A stretch of 64,000 nt of DNA, taken from the NCBI RefSeq assembly GCF_001591105.1, contig NZ_BCUD01000004.1:186001-250000 (forward strand), given 5' to 3'. Below the pieces are notes generated by a model. The model did no database searches and was not told where the DNA came from. It saw nothing but the letters and a program-made list of their open reading frames with translations. Position 1 is the stretch's first letter; each line of letters starts with the position of its first letter. This document shows, piece by piece, positions 46,868 through 56,769 of this stretch. The stretch is from Vibrio nereis NBRC 15637. GTDB taxonomy: Bacteria > Pseudomonadota > Gammaproteobacteria > Enterobacterales > Vibrionaceae. The position numbers and the translations under genes are program-made.

Positions 46868-47818
46868 ATGAGCAACAAACTAGAGCAACTTCGTAAACTA
46901 ACGACTGTAGTAGCTGACACCGGTGAAATCGACGCAATCAAAAAATACCAACCAGAAGACGCAACGACGAACCCTTCTCTTATCCTAAAAGCGGCTCAAA
47001 TCGAAGAGTACGCACCACTAATCGATGCATCTATCGAATACGCAAAAGCGCAGAGCAACGACAAAGCTCAACAAGTTCAAGACACTTGTGACATGCTTGC
47101 GGTAAACATCGGTAAAGAAATCCTAAAAACTATCCCAGGTCGTATCTCTACAGAAGTTGACGCACGTCTTTCTTACGACATGGAAGGCAGCGTAGCAAAA
47201 GCTCGTCAGCTAGTGAAAATGTACAACGATGCAGGCATCACTAACGACCGCATCCTTATCAAACTAGCATCTACTTGGGAAGGCATTCGCGCAGCGGAAA
47301 TCCTAGAGAAAGAAGGCATCAACTGTAACCTGACTCTTCTATTCTCATTCGCTCAAGCGCGTGCTTGTGCTGAAGCTGGCGTATTCCTAATTTCTCCATT
47401 CGTTGGTCGCATCATGGACTGGTACAAGGCGAAAGAAGGTCGTGACTTTGAAGCTTCAGAAGATCCAGGTGTACTGTCTGTATCTAAGATCTACAACTAC
47501 TACAAAGAGTACGGCTACAACACAGTTGTTATGGGCGCAAGCTTCCGTAACATCGGTGAAATCCTAGAGCTAGCTGGCTGTGACCGTCTAACTATCGCTC
47601 CTGCTCTACTTGCTGAGCTAGAAGCGGCTGAAGGCGAAGTGGTTGAGAAACTGGTTGACTCTAAAGGCGCAGCTGAGCGTCCTGCTCCTATGACTCACTC
47701 TGAGTTCCTATGGGACCACAACCAAGACCCAATGGCGGTTGAAAAGCTGGCTGAAGGTATCCGCAACTTCGCGATTGACCAAGGCAAACTAGAAGACATG
47801 ATCGCAGCTAAGCTGTAA
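46868..47818 (+). CDS. talB: Transaldolase
   Basis: Transaldolase moves a dihydroxyacetone unit between sugar phosphates in the pentose phosphate pathway. The 316-residue protein matches TalB along its length, with the Schiff-base lysine K132 in RILIKLAST and D17 in TVVADTG. The frame is open from 46859, but AGGA sits directly against that ATG and 8 bp before the one chosen, which also matches TalB better. Codon use is strongly biased toward a small set, as in highly expressed Vibrio genes. It is followed by a terminator and then tkt. Confidence 0.96.
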   Translation: MSNKLEQLRKLTTVVADTGEIDAIKKYQPEDATTNPSLILKAAQIEEYAPLIDASIEYAKAQSNDKAQQVQDTCDMLAVNIGKEILKTIPGRISTEVDARLSYDMEGSVAKARQLVKMYNDAGITNDRILIKLASTWEGIRAAEILEKEGINCNLTLLFSFAQARACAEAGVFLISPFVGRIMDWYKAKEGRDFEASEDPGVLSVSKIYNYYKEYGYNTVVMGASFRNIGEILELAGCDRLTIAPALLAELEAAEGEVVEKLVDSKGAAERPAPMTHSEFLWDHNQDPMAVEKLAEGIRNFAIDQGKLEDMIAAKL

Positions 47819-47830
47819 TCACACAGAATT

Positions 47831-47860
47831 AAAAAAGGGGAACGTTTGCGTTCCCCTCTT
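47831..47860 (+). terminator. Terminator between talB and tkt
   Basis: AGGGGAACG and CGTTCCCCT form a 9-bp GC-rich stem around TTTG, followed by CTT. The T run is poor and only 40 bp separate it from tkt, so it may be a partial terminator that sets the talB:tkt ratio. Confidence 0.6.
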
Positions 47861-47900
47861 AATATCCCTTTCCTAGAATTAAACACATTCGGTAATTATT

Positions 47901-49892
47901 ATGGATCGTAAACATCTCGCTAATGCAATCCGTGCGCTAAGCATGGATGGTGTACAACAAGCAAATTCTGGTCACCCAGGTGCACCTATGGGTATGGCTG
48001 ACATCGCTGAAGTTCTTTGGCGTTCTCACCTAAACCACAACCCATCTAACCCAGAGTGGGCAGACCGCGACCGTTTCGTACTGTCTAACGGTCACGGCTC
48101 AATGCTGATCTACTCTCTATTGCACCTAGCAGGCTACGAGCTTTCAATCGACGATCTGAAAAACTTCCGTCAACTTCACTCTAAGACTCCGGGTCACCCA
48201 GAGTACGGTTACGCGCCGGGTATCGAGACTACGACTGGTCCTCTAGGTCAAGGCATCACCAACGCTGTTGGTATGGCTATGGCAGAGAAAGCACTAGCGG
48301 CTCAGTTCAACAAAGAAGGCCACGACATCGTTGACCACTTCACGTACGTGTTCATGGGCGACGGCTGTTTGATGGAAGGTATCTCGCACGAGGCATGCTC
48401 TCTAGCAGGTACTTTAGGCCTAGGTAAACTGATCGCATTCTGGGATGACAACGGCATCTCTATCGATGGTCACGTTGAAGGTTGGTTCTCTGACGATACG
48501 CCTAAGCGTTTTGAAGCGTACGGTTGGCATGTTATCCCAGCAGTAGACGGTCACGATCCTGAAGCGATCAACGCAGCAATCGAAGCGGCGAAAGCAGACC
48601 CACGCCCTACTCTTATCTGTACTAAGACAATCATCGGTTTCGGTTCTCCTAACAAGTCTGGTTCACACGACTGTCACGGCGCACCACTAGGTGCAGAAGA
48701 AATCGCAGCAACACGCAAAGAACTAGGTTGGGAGCACGGTCCTTTTGAAATTCCGCAAGAAGTTTACGCAGAGTGGTCAGCGAAAGAAACAGGCGCAGCT
48801 AAGGAAGCAGCGTGGGACGAGAAATTTGCAGCTTATGAAGCAGCGTACCCTGAGCTGGCAGCTGAATTCAAACGCCGCGTAAACGGTGAGCTACCAGCAC
48901 AGTGGGAAGAGAAAGCAAGCCAAATCATTGCTGATCTTCAAGCAAACCCAGCAAACATCGCATCACGTAAAGCATCTCAAAACGCGCTAGAAGCATTTGG
49001 TGCTCTACTACCTGAATTCATGGGCGGCTCTGCTGACCTAGCGCCTTCTAACCTGACAATGTGGTCTGGTTCTAAGTCTCTAGAAGCAACGGACTTCTCT
49101 GGCAACTACATCCACTACGGTGTACGTGAATTTGGTATGACGGCGATCATGAACGGTATCGCGCTACACGGTGGTTTCGTTCCTTACGGCGCAACATTCC
49201 TAATGTTCATGGAATACGCACGTAACGCGATGCGTATGGCTGCTCTGATGAAGATTCAGAACATCCAAGTGTACACGCACGACTCTATCGGTCTTGGCGA
49301 AGATGGCCCAACTCACCAACCAGTTGAGCAAATGGCGTCTCTACGTCTAACTCCAAACATGAGCACATGGCGTCCATGTGACCAGGTTGAGTCTGCAGTG
49401 GCTTGGAAACTAGCGATTGAACGTAAAGATGCACCAACAGCACTTATCTTCTCGCGTCAAAACCTAGCGCAACAAGAGCGTGATGCGGAGCAACTAGCAA
49501 ACATCGCGAAAGGTGGTTACATCCTGAAAGATTGCGAAGGCAAGCCAGAGCTTATCCTTATCGCAACAGGTTCTGAAGTTGAGCTAGCAGTAGAAGCAGC
49601 AGCACAGCTAACTGCAGAAGGTAAGAAAGTACGCGTTGTTTCAATGCCATCAACAGATGCATTCGACAAGCAAGACGCGGCTTACCGTGAAGCTGTACTT
49701 CCATCAGACGTAACAGCTCGTATCGCTATCGAAGCAGGCATCGCAGACTTCTGGTACAAGTACGTTGGTTTCGGCGGCAAGATCATCGGCATGACTTCAT
49801 TCGGTGAATCTGCACCAGCAGGCGAACTGTTCAAGATGTTCGGTTTCACTACTGAAAACGTAGTAAACACAGCGAAAGAATTGCTAGCATAA
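47901..49892 (+). CDS. tkt: Transketolase
   Basis: Transketolase moves two-carbon units between sugar phosphates, using thiamine diphosphate. The 663-residue protein starts [27 protein letters not shown] and has [14 protein letters not shown] (cofactor-binding) and the [11 protein letters not shown] block. Codon bias is strong, like talB. The ribosome site is weak. It may be read from the talB promoter through a partial terminator or from its own promoter. Vibrios often have a second tkt on chromosome 1. Confidence 0.96.
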   Translation: MDRKHLANAIRALSMDGVQQANSGHPGAPMGMADIAEVLWRSHLNHNPSNPEWADRDRFVLSNGHGSMLIYSLLHLAGYELSIDDLKNFRQLHSKTPGHPEYGYAPGIETTTGPLGQGITNAVGMAMAEKALAAQFNKEGHDIVDHFTYVFMGDGCLMEGISHEACSLAGTLGLGKLIAFWDDNGISIDGHVEGWFSDDTPKRFEAYGWHVIPAVDGHDPEAINAAIEAAKADPRPTLICTKTIIGFGSPNKSGSHDCHGAPLGAEEIAATRKELGWEHGPFEIPQEVYAEWSAKETGAAKEAAWDEKFAAYEAAYPELAAEFKRRVNGELPAQWEEKASQIIADLQANPANIASRKASQNALEAFGALLPEFMGGSADLAPSNLTMWSGSKSLEATDFSGNYIHYGVREFGMTAIMNGIALHGGFVPYGATFLMFMEYARNAMRMAALMKIQNIQVYTHDSIGLGEDGPTHQPVEQMASLRLTPNMSTWRPCDQVESAVAWKLAIERKDAPTALIFSRQNLAQQERDAEQLANIAKGGYILKDCEGKPELILIATGSEVELAVEAAAQLTAEGKKVRVVSMPSTDAFDKQDAAYREAVLPSDVTARIAIEAGIADFWYKYVGFGGKIIGMTSFGESAPAGELFKMFGFTTENVVNTAKELLA

Positions 49893-49913
49893 TCAACGCA
49901 TAGTAATGAAATC

Positions 49914-49945
49914 AAAGCCCTGCCTAAAATAGGTGGGGCTTTTTC
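49914..49945 (+). terminator. Rho-independent terminator after tkt
   Basis: AAGCCC-TG-CCT and AGG-TG-GGGCTT form a bulged stem around AAAAT followed by TTTTT. Confidence 0.75.
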
Positions 49946-50053
49946 ATATCTGAGAGAAAACAACAACCTAAAACACTGAAACTCTTCAATAGACTTTAAC
50001 TGCGCTTTACGTTATACATCTTTAGTTACAAATTGGTTTTTGCGAGGGAATGC

Positions 50054-50695
50054 ATGTTAGAAACGTTTGGTGTTATCAATATTTGGACGTATTTATTGGG
50101 GCTGCTGATGATTATCATCGCACCGGGACCCAATTCTATCTACGTGCTCAAGTCCGGCTCTTCCTTCGGCATTAAAACTGGCTACAAAGCAGCGATGGGC
50201 GTACTGGTTGGCGATGCGATTTTAATCCTGCTCTCCTACTTGGGCGTGGCATCACTGATTCAAACTTCGCCAGTGCTCTTTACGATTATCCGTTACCTTG
50301 GCGCGGCATACCTACTCTACCTCGGTTTGAAAATCCTTCATGAATATTGGTCCAAGCGCAAAGACGAAGACGCAGGTATCACACGACCGCAAAAAGTCGA
50401 AAACGTATTTGCGAAAGCACTGACACTGAGTCTAACCAACCCGAAAGCGATTCTTTTTTACGTTTCATTTTTTATTCAGTTTATTGATTACACCTACGAA
50501 CACACTTGGATTTCCTACCTTATCCTGGCTGGTATCTTAGAGGTATTCAGTATTGTGTACTTAAGTGTTCTAATATTTGTAGGAACCTCTCTCACGCAAC
50601 TGTTTAAAAATAATCAGCTGCTTGCCAAGCTGGGAAATGGCTTGTTAGGTTTGTTCTTTATGGGTTTCGCTGCAAGACTAGCGAGCCTGAGTTAA
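50054..50695 (+). CDS. leuE: LysE/RhtB-family exporter, LeuE-like
   Basis: A 213-residue inner-membrane exporter with six segments. IIIAPGPNSIYVLKSG near the N-terminus and SLTNPKAILFYVSFFIQFID are characteristic and close to E. coli LeuE, which exports leucine and related amino acids. The chosen ATG has GAGGG 5 bp ahead; an earlier start in the frame (GTT-flanked region at 50033) lacks one. The neighbouring DUF1840 gene follows after 32 bp. Confidence 0.85.
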   Translation: MLETFGVINIWTYLLGLLMIIIAPGPNSIYVLKSGSSFGIKTGYKAAMGVLVGDAILILLSYLGVASLIQTSPVLFTIIRYLGAAYLLYLGLKILHEYWSKRKDEDAGITRPQKVENVFAKALTLSLTNPKAILFYVSFFIQFIDYTYEHTWISYLILAGILEVFSIVYLSVLIFVGTSLTQLFKNNQLLAKLGNGLLGLFFMGFAARLASLS

Positions 50696-50727
50696 TTGAA
50701 TTCGATGGATAATATGAGGCCTTGGAT

Positions 50728-51045
50728 ATGTTAGTTACCTTTCGCAGCCAATCTCACCACATAACCATGTTTGGTGATGTGGCGGTGCAAATATTGAAAA
50801 TGATGGGGCACAGTGCAGCCGTTCCTGGTGCGCTTTTGGCTGAAGATGTTCCTCAGGCACTGGACCAGCTCAATGCCGCTATCGAATTGGAGAAACAAAA
50901 AGCTCAACCTGTGGACCTTGATGAAGAAGATGATGACGAGTACGTTGACCCACCAGTGAGTATAGTGAACAGAGCTATACCGCTGATTGAACTTTTAAAT
51001 GCGGCCATAAAAGACGAAAGTAATGTTATGTGGGAAGAAGCATAA
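50728..51045 (+). CDS. DUF1840 family protein
   Basis: A 105-residue soluble protein that matches the DUF1840 pattern: MLVTFRSQSHHITMFGDVAVQILKMMGHS at the start, then a very acidic linker (LDEEDDDEYVDPP) and IVNRAIPLIELLNAA near the end. The function is unknown. A TTG at 50722 is in frame two codons ahead, but the ATG has better spacing from GAGG. Possibly co-transcribed with leuE. Confidence 0.82.
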   Translation: MLVTFRSQSHHITMFGDVAVQILKMMGHSAAVPGALLAEDVPQALDQLNAAIELEKQKAQPVDLDEEDDDEYVDPPVSIVNRAIPLIELLNAAIKDESNVMWEEA

Positions 51046-51062
51046 TTCCACTATCCCAACAC

Positions 51063-51096
51063 CAAGCACCTTGTACTTAAATGTATGCGGTGCTTG
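51063..51096. terminator. Hairpin between DUF1840 and the SDR gene
   Basis: CAAGCACC and GGTGCTTG form an 8-bp stem with an 18-nt loop between convergent genes. There is no T run, so its strength is doubtful. Confidence 0.35.
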
Positions 51097-51121
51097 TAAA
51101 GCTCCCTCCATAAACACCTAA

Positions 51122-51856
51122 CTAAAGCACCAACCCACCGTCAATTTTCAGCACTTGCCCGGTGATAAAGCTCGACTTATCGTTGGCAAGAAACTCCACT
51201 CCATTCGCAATATCATCAGTGGTTCCCATACGTCCTAACGGCGTTTTGTCTCTCATCATCGCCAGTACTTTTTCTGGTAGATCCGCTGTCATTGGTGTTT
51301 CGATAAAGCCGGGAGCGACGCAGTTTGCCCTCACCTGAGCGCCTTTACGCGCAAACTCCTTCGCCCAACTTTTAGTCATGGCAATAACACCACCTTTTGT
51401 TGCTGCGTAGTTGGTCTGGCCGATATTGCCGTCTGTGCCGACAACGGAAGACATGGTAACGATTGAACCGCTGTTGTTCTCCATCATCAACGGCGCAACG
51501 GCTTGAGTGAGATTAAACACACCTTTGAGGTTTACATCGATGACCATATCCCAATCTTGCTCTGTCATCTTATCGATGAGGGCGTCTCGGGTAATCCCTG
51601 CATTGTTAACCAGCACATCAACTCGGCCGTGTACCGCTTTGATCTCTTCGATTAACGCCTGAATTGTGACACGGTCACATATATTAATCGTAACAGGCTT
51701 AATGACTTCCGATGGTGGGAAAGCAATCGCCAAGGCGTGTTGGTTCATGTCGAGCGCATACACAGCTGTGGCTCCCTGATTGGCAAATCGCTCAACCACA
51801 GCTTTACCAATTCCTTGCGCTGCTCCGGTAACGATACAAACTTTGTTCTCAAACAT
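51122..51856 (-). CDS. Short-chain dehydrogenase/reductase, FabG/PhaB-like
   Basis: A 244-residue NAD(P)-dependent reductase with GAAQGIGKA for cofactor binding, NNAG, and catalytic Y in NYAATKGG preceded by SSVVG. It resembles 3-oxoacyl-ACP reductase and acetoacetyl-CoA reductase. The gene follows the CoA-transferase gene by 57 bp on the same strand, so a 3-oxoacyl-CoA or 3-hydroxyacyl-CoA substrate is more likely than ACP-bound fatty-acid synthesis. AGGG precedes its start. Confidence 0.85.
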   Translation of the reverse strand: MFENKVCIVTGAAQGIGKAVVERFANQGATAVYALDMNQHALAIAFPPSEVIKPVTINICDRVTIQALIEEIKAVHGRVDVLVNNAGITRDALIDKMTEQDWDMVIDVNLKGVFNLTQAVAPLMMENNSGSIVTMSSVVGTDGNIGQTNYAATKGGVIAMTKSWAKEFARKGAQVRANCVAPGFIETPMTADLPEKVLAMMRDKTPLGRMGTTDDIANGVEFLANDKSSFITGQVLKIDGGLVL

Positions 51857-51913
51857 AGTGATTTCCCTGTGACTATTCGTTTTGTTATTTGTTTTGTTGT
51901 TGCTAGGGCTGCC

Positions 51914-53467
51914 CTACAAAGCCAGCTTAAATTCAGCTTCAAAAATACTGCGATCCATTAGAGTGAGATTCGCGCTGACTTTAGGTTGAAATGACATTTG
52001 ATTCAGTACGTCTTCGGTAAGGTCTATGCCCGGCGCGATTTCTATCAGTTCCAATCCTTGATCTGTTAAACGGAAGACGGCGCGTTCGGTAATGTAAAGG
52101 ACGGGCTTGTTATTCTTGAGCGCTTGAGCGGCACTAAAAGTGATTTGTTCGACTTGTTGGATGAACTTGTGTTGCGCACCCTCATTTTCAATCACTAACT
52201 CGCCAGCTTCTGCAACTACCGCAAGTCCCTTAGCGGTAAACGTGCCGCAGAAATACACCTCTTTTGCGTTCTGGGTAATATTGATAAACCCACCACATCC
52301 GGCGATCTTGCTGCCGAAACGCGAGACATTGATGTCTCCGTTCACATCGCATTGCGCTAAGCCCAAGAACGCTTGATCGATACCACCGCCATCATAGAAA
52401 TCAAACATCTGGTCTTGGCTAATTATGGCGTCAGGGAAACGAGATGCGCCGAAATCCAAGCCACTCGCCGGAGTTCCGCCTACCGCGCCGGGCTCAACCG
52501 TTAGGGTAAAACTATCGAGTATCCCGGCTTGTTGGGCGACCTTGGCGATGTATTCCGGAGCACCGATACCAAGGTTAAGAATAGAGTTCGCTTTGAGTTC
52601 CATCGCAGCGCGTCGAGCGATAATAGTTTTGGCATCCAGCGAGCTTTTCTCTTCCTCAACGTGAAGAGATTTTCTTTGCCCTTTGCCAACAAACTCAGGA
52701 TTCATCATGCTGGCAAATGTCTGCATGTGTTCGTTCGGGTCTTCACACACCACGACCGCATCAACAAATATTCCGGGTATTTTTACCGCGTGGGGATCAA
52801 GCATTCCAGCTTCCACCACGCGTTTAACCTGCACGATGACCTTACCATTGTTGTTCCTTGCCGCTTGTGCCGCCGCAAGGCTTTCAACAATCAAGCACTC
52901 GTCTTCCATGGTGATATTGCCGTTTTCATCGGCGGTAGTGCCACGGATAATCGCAACATCAAGGGGCAGCTTGTGATAGAAAAGGTATTCTTCACCCGCA
53001 AGGTTGACAACTTCAACCCAATCACGCTGAGTAATGCTATTGATCTTGCCACCTTCAATGCGCGGGTCGACAAATGTCCCAAGTCCCACTTTACTGATGG
53101 TTCCCGGTTTGCCTGCTGCGGTGTCGCGCAACAAGTGAGATATGATGCCTTGCGGTAGATTGTAAGCTTCGATCAAGTTATCAACGGCCAACTGCTGCAA
53201 CTTAGGGACTAACCCCCAGTGACCGCCAATGGCACGCTTAACCAAGCCTTGTTGTGCAAGATGGTTAATCGCTCGGCTTTTTCCATCGCCTTGCCCTGCA
53301 GCGAAAAGCAGCGTGAGATCCTTAGGTGAGCCTGAATGTTCGAAGCGCTCACCAATCGCACGTTCAATCGCTTCTGGTACGACACTGCCGATAAAACCAC
53401 CGAGTAATACTGATTGGCCGTCTTGAATCCATTGCGCGGCCTGCTCTGGCGTTAATTTTGTAACCAC
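51914..53467 (-). CDS. Acyl-CoA:carboxylate CoA-transferase (YdiF/propionate CoA-transferase type)
   Basis: A 517-residue class I CoA-transferase in which the two subunit-like halves are fused. The catalytic glutamate is E325 in VEPGAVGG. It moves CoA from a donor such as acetyl-CoA to a short-chain acid such as acetoacetate, propionate or butyrate; the exact substrate is unknown. GTG start with GGAAGG 6 bp ahead. With the reductase downstream, and the LysR, two-component system and TRAP transporter beyond, it suits uptake and activation of a carboxylate. Confidence 0.9.
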   Translation of the reverse strand: MVTKLTPEQAAQWIQDGQSVLLGGFIGSVVPEAIERAIGERFEHSGSPKDLTLLFAAGQGDGKSRAINHLAQQGLVKRAIGGHWGLVPKLQQLAVDNLIEAYNLPQGIISHLLRDTAAGKPGTISKVGLGTFVDPRIEGGKINSITQRDWVEVVNLAGEEYLFYHKLPLDVAIIRGTTADENGNITMEDECLIVESLAAAQAARNNNGKVIVQVKRVVEAGMLDPHAVKIPGIFVDAVVVCEDPNEHMQTFASMMNPEFVGKGQRKSLHVEEEKSSLDAKTIIARRAAMELKANSILNLGIGAPEYIAKVAQQAGILDSFTLTVEPGAVGGTPASGLDFGASRFPDAIISQDQMFDFYDGGGIDQAFLGLAQCDVNGDINVSRFGSKIAGCGGFINITQNAKEVYFCGTFTAKGLAVVAEAGELVIENEGAQHKFIQQVEQITFSAAQALKNNKPVLYITERAVFRLTDQGLELIEIAPGIDLTEDVLNQMSFQPKVSANLTLMDRSIFEAEFKLAL

Positions 53468-53598
53468 GATTCACCTTCCTTAGTAATGAATCTCAGATTA
53501 GACGCTGGTTACGCATTTGTTAATTGCACAAATAGAGATTGTGAATTTCATATTTGCAATTATTCAACGCTTTATTAATAAGCGAGTAGTTCCGCCTA

Positions 53599-54546
53599 TT
53601 ACGACTGAGCGTGTTGACTGTTGAGCTCTTCAACTCGCTGAATCAAGTAGCGTTTAAAGCCGTTGCAGCGCTCTGGCATTGGCGTGCGTGGCCGATAGAA
53701 CATATCAATATCGAAACTGGCACATTGATAGCTATCCATAATCTGGACTAAATCACCGTGTTCAATGTGTTGGTAAACCAGTGAATGAGGAAGGTAAGCG
53801 ACACCAGCGCTTTCCATCGCTAGATCGAGCAGCATTTCGCTGTTGTCACACTCAAGCGTATCTTGGATGGTGACTATCTCTTGTTCACCACTTTGCTCAA
53901 AACACCAACGGTTGCCGCCCAGTAGCGTTCGAGCATACAAACACCGGTGCTCACTGAGCGCTTTGGGCGTATCTGGCATACCATATTCTGCGAGATACTT
54001 AGGCGCAGCACAGAGGTAGAGCGGTTCTCTTAATAGGCGTTTGCGCACTAGAAGCGAGTCTGGCGAATGTTCACCTTCGTAACTGGCACTGGCGCGAAAC
54101 GCGAAATCAATCGTTAGCGGGTCAAACTCTCCCGCCTCAATGAAGATGCGAAAGTTCACCTGTGGGTGCAAGTCCATATATTCTGCGACAATCTTCGTCA
54201 GATATTGACGCGCAAACAATGGCGTCGACGAAAGGCGAATCTCCCCTTGTTGTTCTTCCGCTAAGTTCTGCACTTGCTCAACAAGGTTATTGATGTCTGG
54301 CAGTAGCGGAGAGAACCGTTCGTACAACAACTGCCCGGCTTGCGTGGCTACAAGTTGTCTTGTACTGCGCTTGATAAGTTCTACCGACAAGGTCTCTTCT
54401 AGTTCTTTGACCCAACGACTCCCAGCCGCAGCTGAAATGCCTTGTGTCTCGGCCGCTTCACGAAACGAGCCCGCTCTGAGCACCGCACAAAAGAAGACGA
54501 TCTTATCGAGTATTGGTTGACGACTAGAGAGAAGATTTTGCGACAT
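53599..54546 (-). CDS. LysR-family transcriptional regulator
   Basis: A 315-residue LysR regulator with an N-terminal winged helix-turn-helix (about 15-75, with GSFREAAETQGISAAAGSRWVKELE) and a periplasmic-binding-fold effector domain (about 100-300). The gene's ATG shares one base with the stop of the response-regulator gene, so it is translated together with the two-component system. It may control the CoA-transferase operon, 131 bp downstream on the same strand. Confidence 0.88.
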   Translation of the reverse strand: MSQNLLSSRQPILDKIVFFCAVLRAGSFREAAETQGISAAAGSRWVKELEETLSVELIKRSTRQLVATQAGQLLYERFSPLLPDINNLVEQVQNLAEEQQGEIRLSSTPLFARQYLTKIVAEYMDLHPQVNFRIFIEAGEFDPLTIDFAFRASASYEGEHSPDSLLVRKRLLREPLYLCAAPKYLAEYGMPDTPKALSEHRCLYARTLLGGNRWCFEQSGEQEIVTIQDTLECDNSEMLLDLAMESAGVAYLPHSLVYQHIEHGDLVQIMDSYQCASFDIDMFYRPRTPMPERCNGFKRYLIQRVEELNSQHAQS

Positions 54547-55175
54547 TAGCTCACCAAACCCTTTTCTAACGCCAACTTAACCAGCGCAGCGGTGGAATTG
54601 GCACCAAGCTTCTTTTTGATACGTAGTCGATGCGTTTCCACCGTGCGGACACTAATATGCAGCGCGTCGGCGATGTCTTTGTTACAAGAACCATTGACGA
54701 TCTCTTTCAATACGTCCGATTCACGCTTTGAGAGTGTGTCATCTTTTGTCTCTGGCTTTTCATTGATTTGTTCCAGCAATCGATCCGAAGCCTGAGGACA
54801 AAGGTAAGAACGGCCTTGCGCAACCTGGTTAATCGCCATCACCAGCTCTTCGGAGCCCACATCTTTTAACACGTAGCCTTTTGCACCGGCTTTGACAGAG
54901 CGGACGACGTAGTCTTTGCTATCGTGCATCGACAGCATGATCACCGCAGTCTCGGATTTAGACGCGGCAAGTTTCTCCAGTACCTCAATGCCGTTCAGGT
55001 TCGGCATATTGATATCGAGTAACAGTACATCCGGCTTTAAGGTTAATGTGGCTTGTAGCGCTTCAGTCCCCGTTCCGACACAAGATAAGATATCGAGGTT
55101 ATCCTCACGTTCGAGTCGGGATTTGAGTCCGTCTTGCATCAGACGATGGTCATCTGCCAGTACCAATTTGATCAT
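54546..55175 (-). CDS. NarL/FixJ-family response regulator
   Basis: A 209-residue regulator with receiver D54 in VLLLDINMPNLNG and a LuxR-type DNA-binding helix-turn-helix (about 145-205, with LSKRESDVLKEIVNGSCNKDIADALHIS). It overlaps the kinase gene by 4 bp and the LysR gene by 1 bp, so all three are one operon. It is oriented away from the TRAP genes, whose promoter is next to the kinase's. Confidence 0.9.
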   Translation of the reverse strand: MIKLVLADDHRLMQDGLKSRLEREDNLDILSCVGTGTEALQATLTLKPDVLLLDINMPNLNGIEVLEKLAASKSETAVIMLSMHDSKDYVVRSVKAGAKGYVLKDVGSEELVMAINQVAQGRSYLCPQASDRLLEQINEKPETKDDTLSKRESDVLKEIVNGSCNKDIADALHISVRTVETHRLRIKKKLGANSTAALVKLALEKGLVS

Positions 55176-56557
55176 ATTAGCTCCATGTTTAAACTCACGC
55201 GTACTTCCGTACCTTCTCCTTGCGTGCTGGATACAGTAAAAGTGCCCCCAATTGCTTGAATGCGCTCTTTCATGTTCTGTAATCCCATATGTTCCAGTGT
55301 AGCTGGGTTGTGTTTACCAGACTTTAGTTGTTTGGCAGGAATGCCCACGCCGTCATCACTAATTGTTAGGATCAACAATCTACCTTCTCGCTGCATGATC
55401 ACGTCGACGCCTTGGGCATTCGCGTGTTTTTCAACGTTGTGCAGCGATTCCTGCACTACTCGATATAAGGTCGTTTCCACTTCGGGAAGCATTTCCACCC
55501 CATCGATATCATGTTCAAACACCAGCTCTAATTGCGTACGCTGGCGCAGGTCGTTGATGTAGGCTTCAATCCCAGCCACCAGCCCCAAGTCATCCAATTG
55601 CGGTGGTCGTAAATCACGTGAGATTCGACGCAACTCGACAATCGCTTGCTCCATCGCGTTCTTACTTGCGTTGAGCTCTTTGGTCTTCTCGTCTTGGTTT
55701 TGTTCTTTGTCGACATTATCGAGGCGGTACTTCGCCGCCACCAATAGCTGGTTTACCCCGTCATGTAACTCACGCGATACGCGCTGTCTTTCATTCTCTT
55801 GTGAGTCGATGATTTGTTGATTGAGGACGCTGAGTTGTTCATTCGCCAGCCTGCGAACATTGAGGTTTAACGACGCGCCCAACGCCGCAATGACTGAGAC
55901 CGACAGAAACATCACCACAAATAACGCACTGCTGGTTTTGCCCACGTTTTGGTCGTAACCGTTCTCCATGTGAGAAACCTGACGTTCAATGTCGTCTAAA
56001 TAAACGCCTGTACCAACCATCCATTGCCACTTATCTAAAGACACCGCGTAACTTAGTTTAGGTAACGGCTCTTTCATTGACGGCTTATGCCATAGATAGT
56101 CGACAAAACCGCCACCTTCGCGGCCAACGCGAATCAGCTCTTGCAGCAGTTTTTTCCCGCGTACGTCTTCGACTTCCCACCAATTTCGACCTATGCGCTC
56201 TGGTTGATATGGCAATACCAATGCGTCGCCATCCCAAGTGTATGCAAAAAAGTATCCGTCGCTTCCGTACGTGAGCTGACTCAACTTTTCCGCAACTATT
56301 TGCTGCGCTTGTTCGGTAGAAAGTGACTCATCTAGGTAGTAAGGCTCGATGCTTTTCACTGCCATTTCTACGTACTGCTTCAATTCTTGTTTTTTCGCCG
56401 CGAGTATATTGCTGCGTGTCAGTTGAACTTGGTCTTCAACTAATTGTTTTGCTTGGCTAAATAGGATTCCTGCCACAATAACCACGACCACAATCAAGGG
56501 CACGATCGAAAGCAAAATGATGTTGATTGTTAATCGCCTGTTACTCACAAAGCCCAT
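55172..56557 (-). CDS. Cache-domain sensor histidine kinase (HisKA_3 type)
   Basis: A 461-residue membrane kinase. Segment one (about 12-32) is followed by a single Cache periplasmic sensor (about 35-200, with YGSDGYFFAYTWDGDALVLPYQPERIG) and a second segment (about 210-232). A HisKA_3 dimerisation domain has H265 in RELHDGVNQLL, followed by an HATPase with the G-box VGIPAKQL. Cache domains of this type often bind small organic acids. It is the first gene of the kinase-regulator-LysR operon and is divergent from the TRAP genes. Confidence 0.9.
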   Translation of the reverse strand: MGFVSNRRLTINIILLSIVPLIVVVVIVAGILFSQAKQLVEDQVQLTRSNILAAKKQELKQYVEMAVKSIEPYYLDESLSTEQAQQIVAEKLSQLTYGSDGYFFAYTWDGDALVLPYQPERIGRNWWEVEDVRGKKLLQELIRVGREGGGFVDYLWHKPSMKEPLPKLSYAVSLDKWQWMVGTGVYLDDIERQVSHMENGYDQNVGKTSSALFVVMFLSVSVIAALGASLNLNVRRLANEQLSVLNQQIIDSQENERQRVSRELHDGVNQLLVAAKYRLDNVDKEQNQDEKTKELNASKNAMEQAIVELRRISRDLRPPQLDDLGLVAGIEAYINDLRQRTQLELVFEHDIDGVEMLPEVETTLYRVVQESLHNVEKHANAQGVDVIMQREGRLLILTISDDGVGIPAKQLKSGKHNPATLEHMGLQNMKERIQAIGGTFTVSSTQGEGTEVRVSLNMELI

Positions 56558-56769
56558 ATATTCTTCCCGAACCAGTACGTAGTTTTACTGACATTTTATG
56601 TGGAAAACCGCATGAAATACCGACAAAATTTGCGCAATTTCAACAATAGAGAGTCATCCTTCTCCTCTCTAAACTTAGGTTCAAATGTAACATTGCATTA
56701 ACACAAGTTGCTACTCAATGTTCACATTTCTTGATATCGACAAGATTAGAGCCTAACAAGGAGAAGGTT
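56558..56769. promoter_or_regulatory. Divergent promoter region between the kinase operon and the TRAP operon
   Basis: About 210 bp drive the kinase operon to the left and dctPQM to the right. AAATTTGCGCAATTT at 56626 onward is a near-palindrome that could bind the response regulator. No clear sigma-70 hexamers stand out. The 5' leader holds AAGGAGAAGG before dctP. Confidence 0.35.

Noticed and set aside
52529..53158. 209-residue open frame on the plus strand inside the CoA-transferase gene
   Set aside because: It is antisense to a well-conserved gene, has no ribosome site and no recognisable family.
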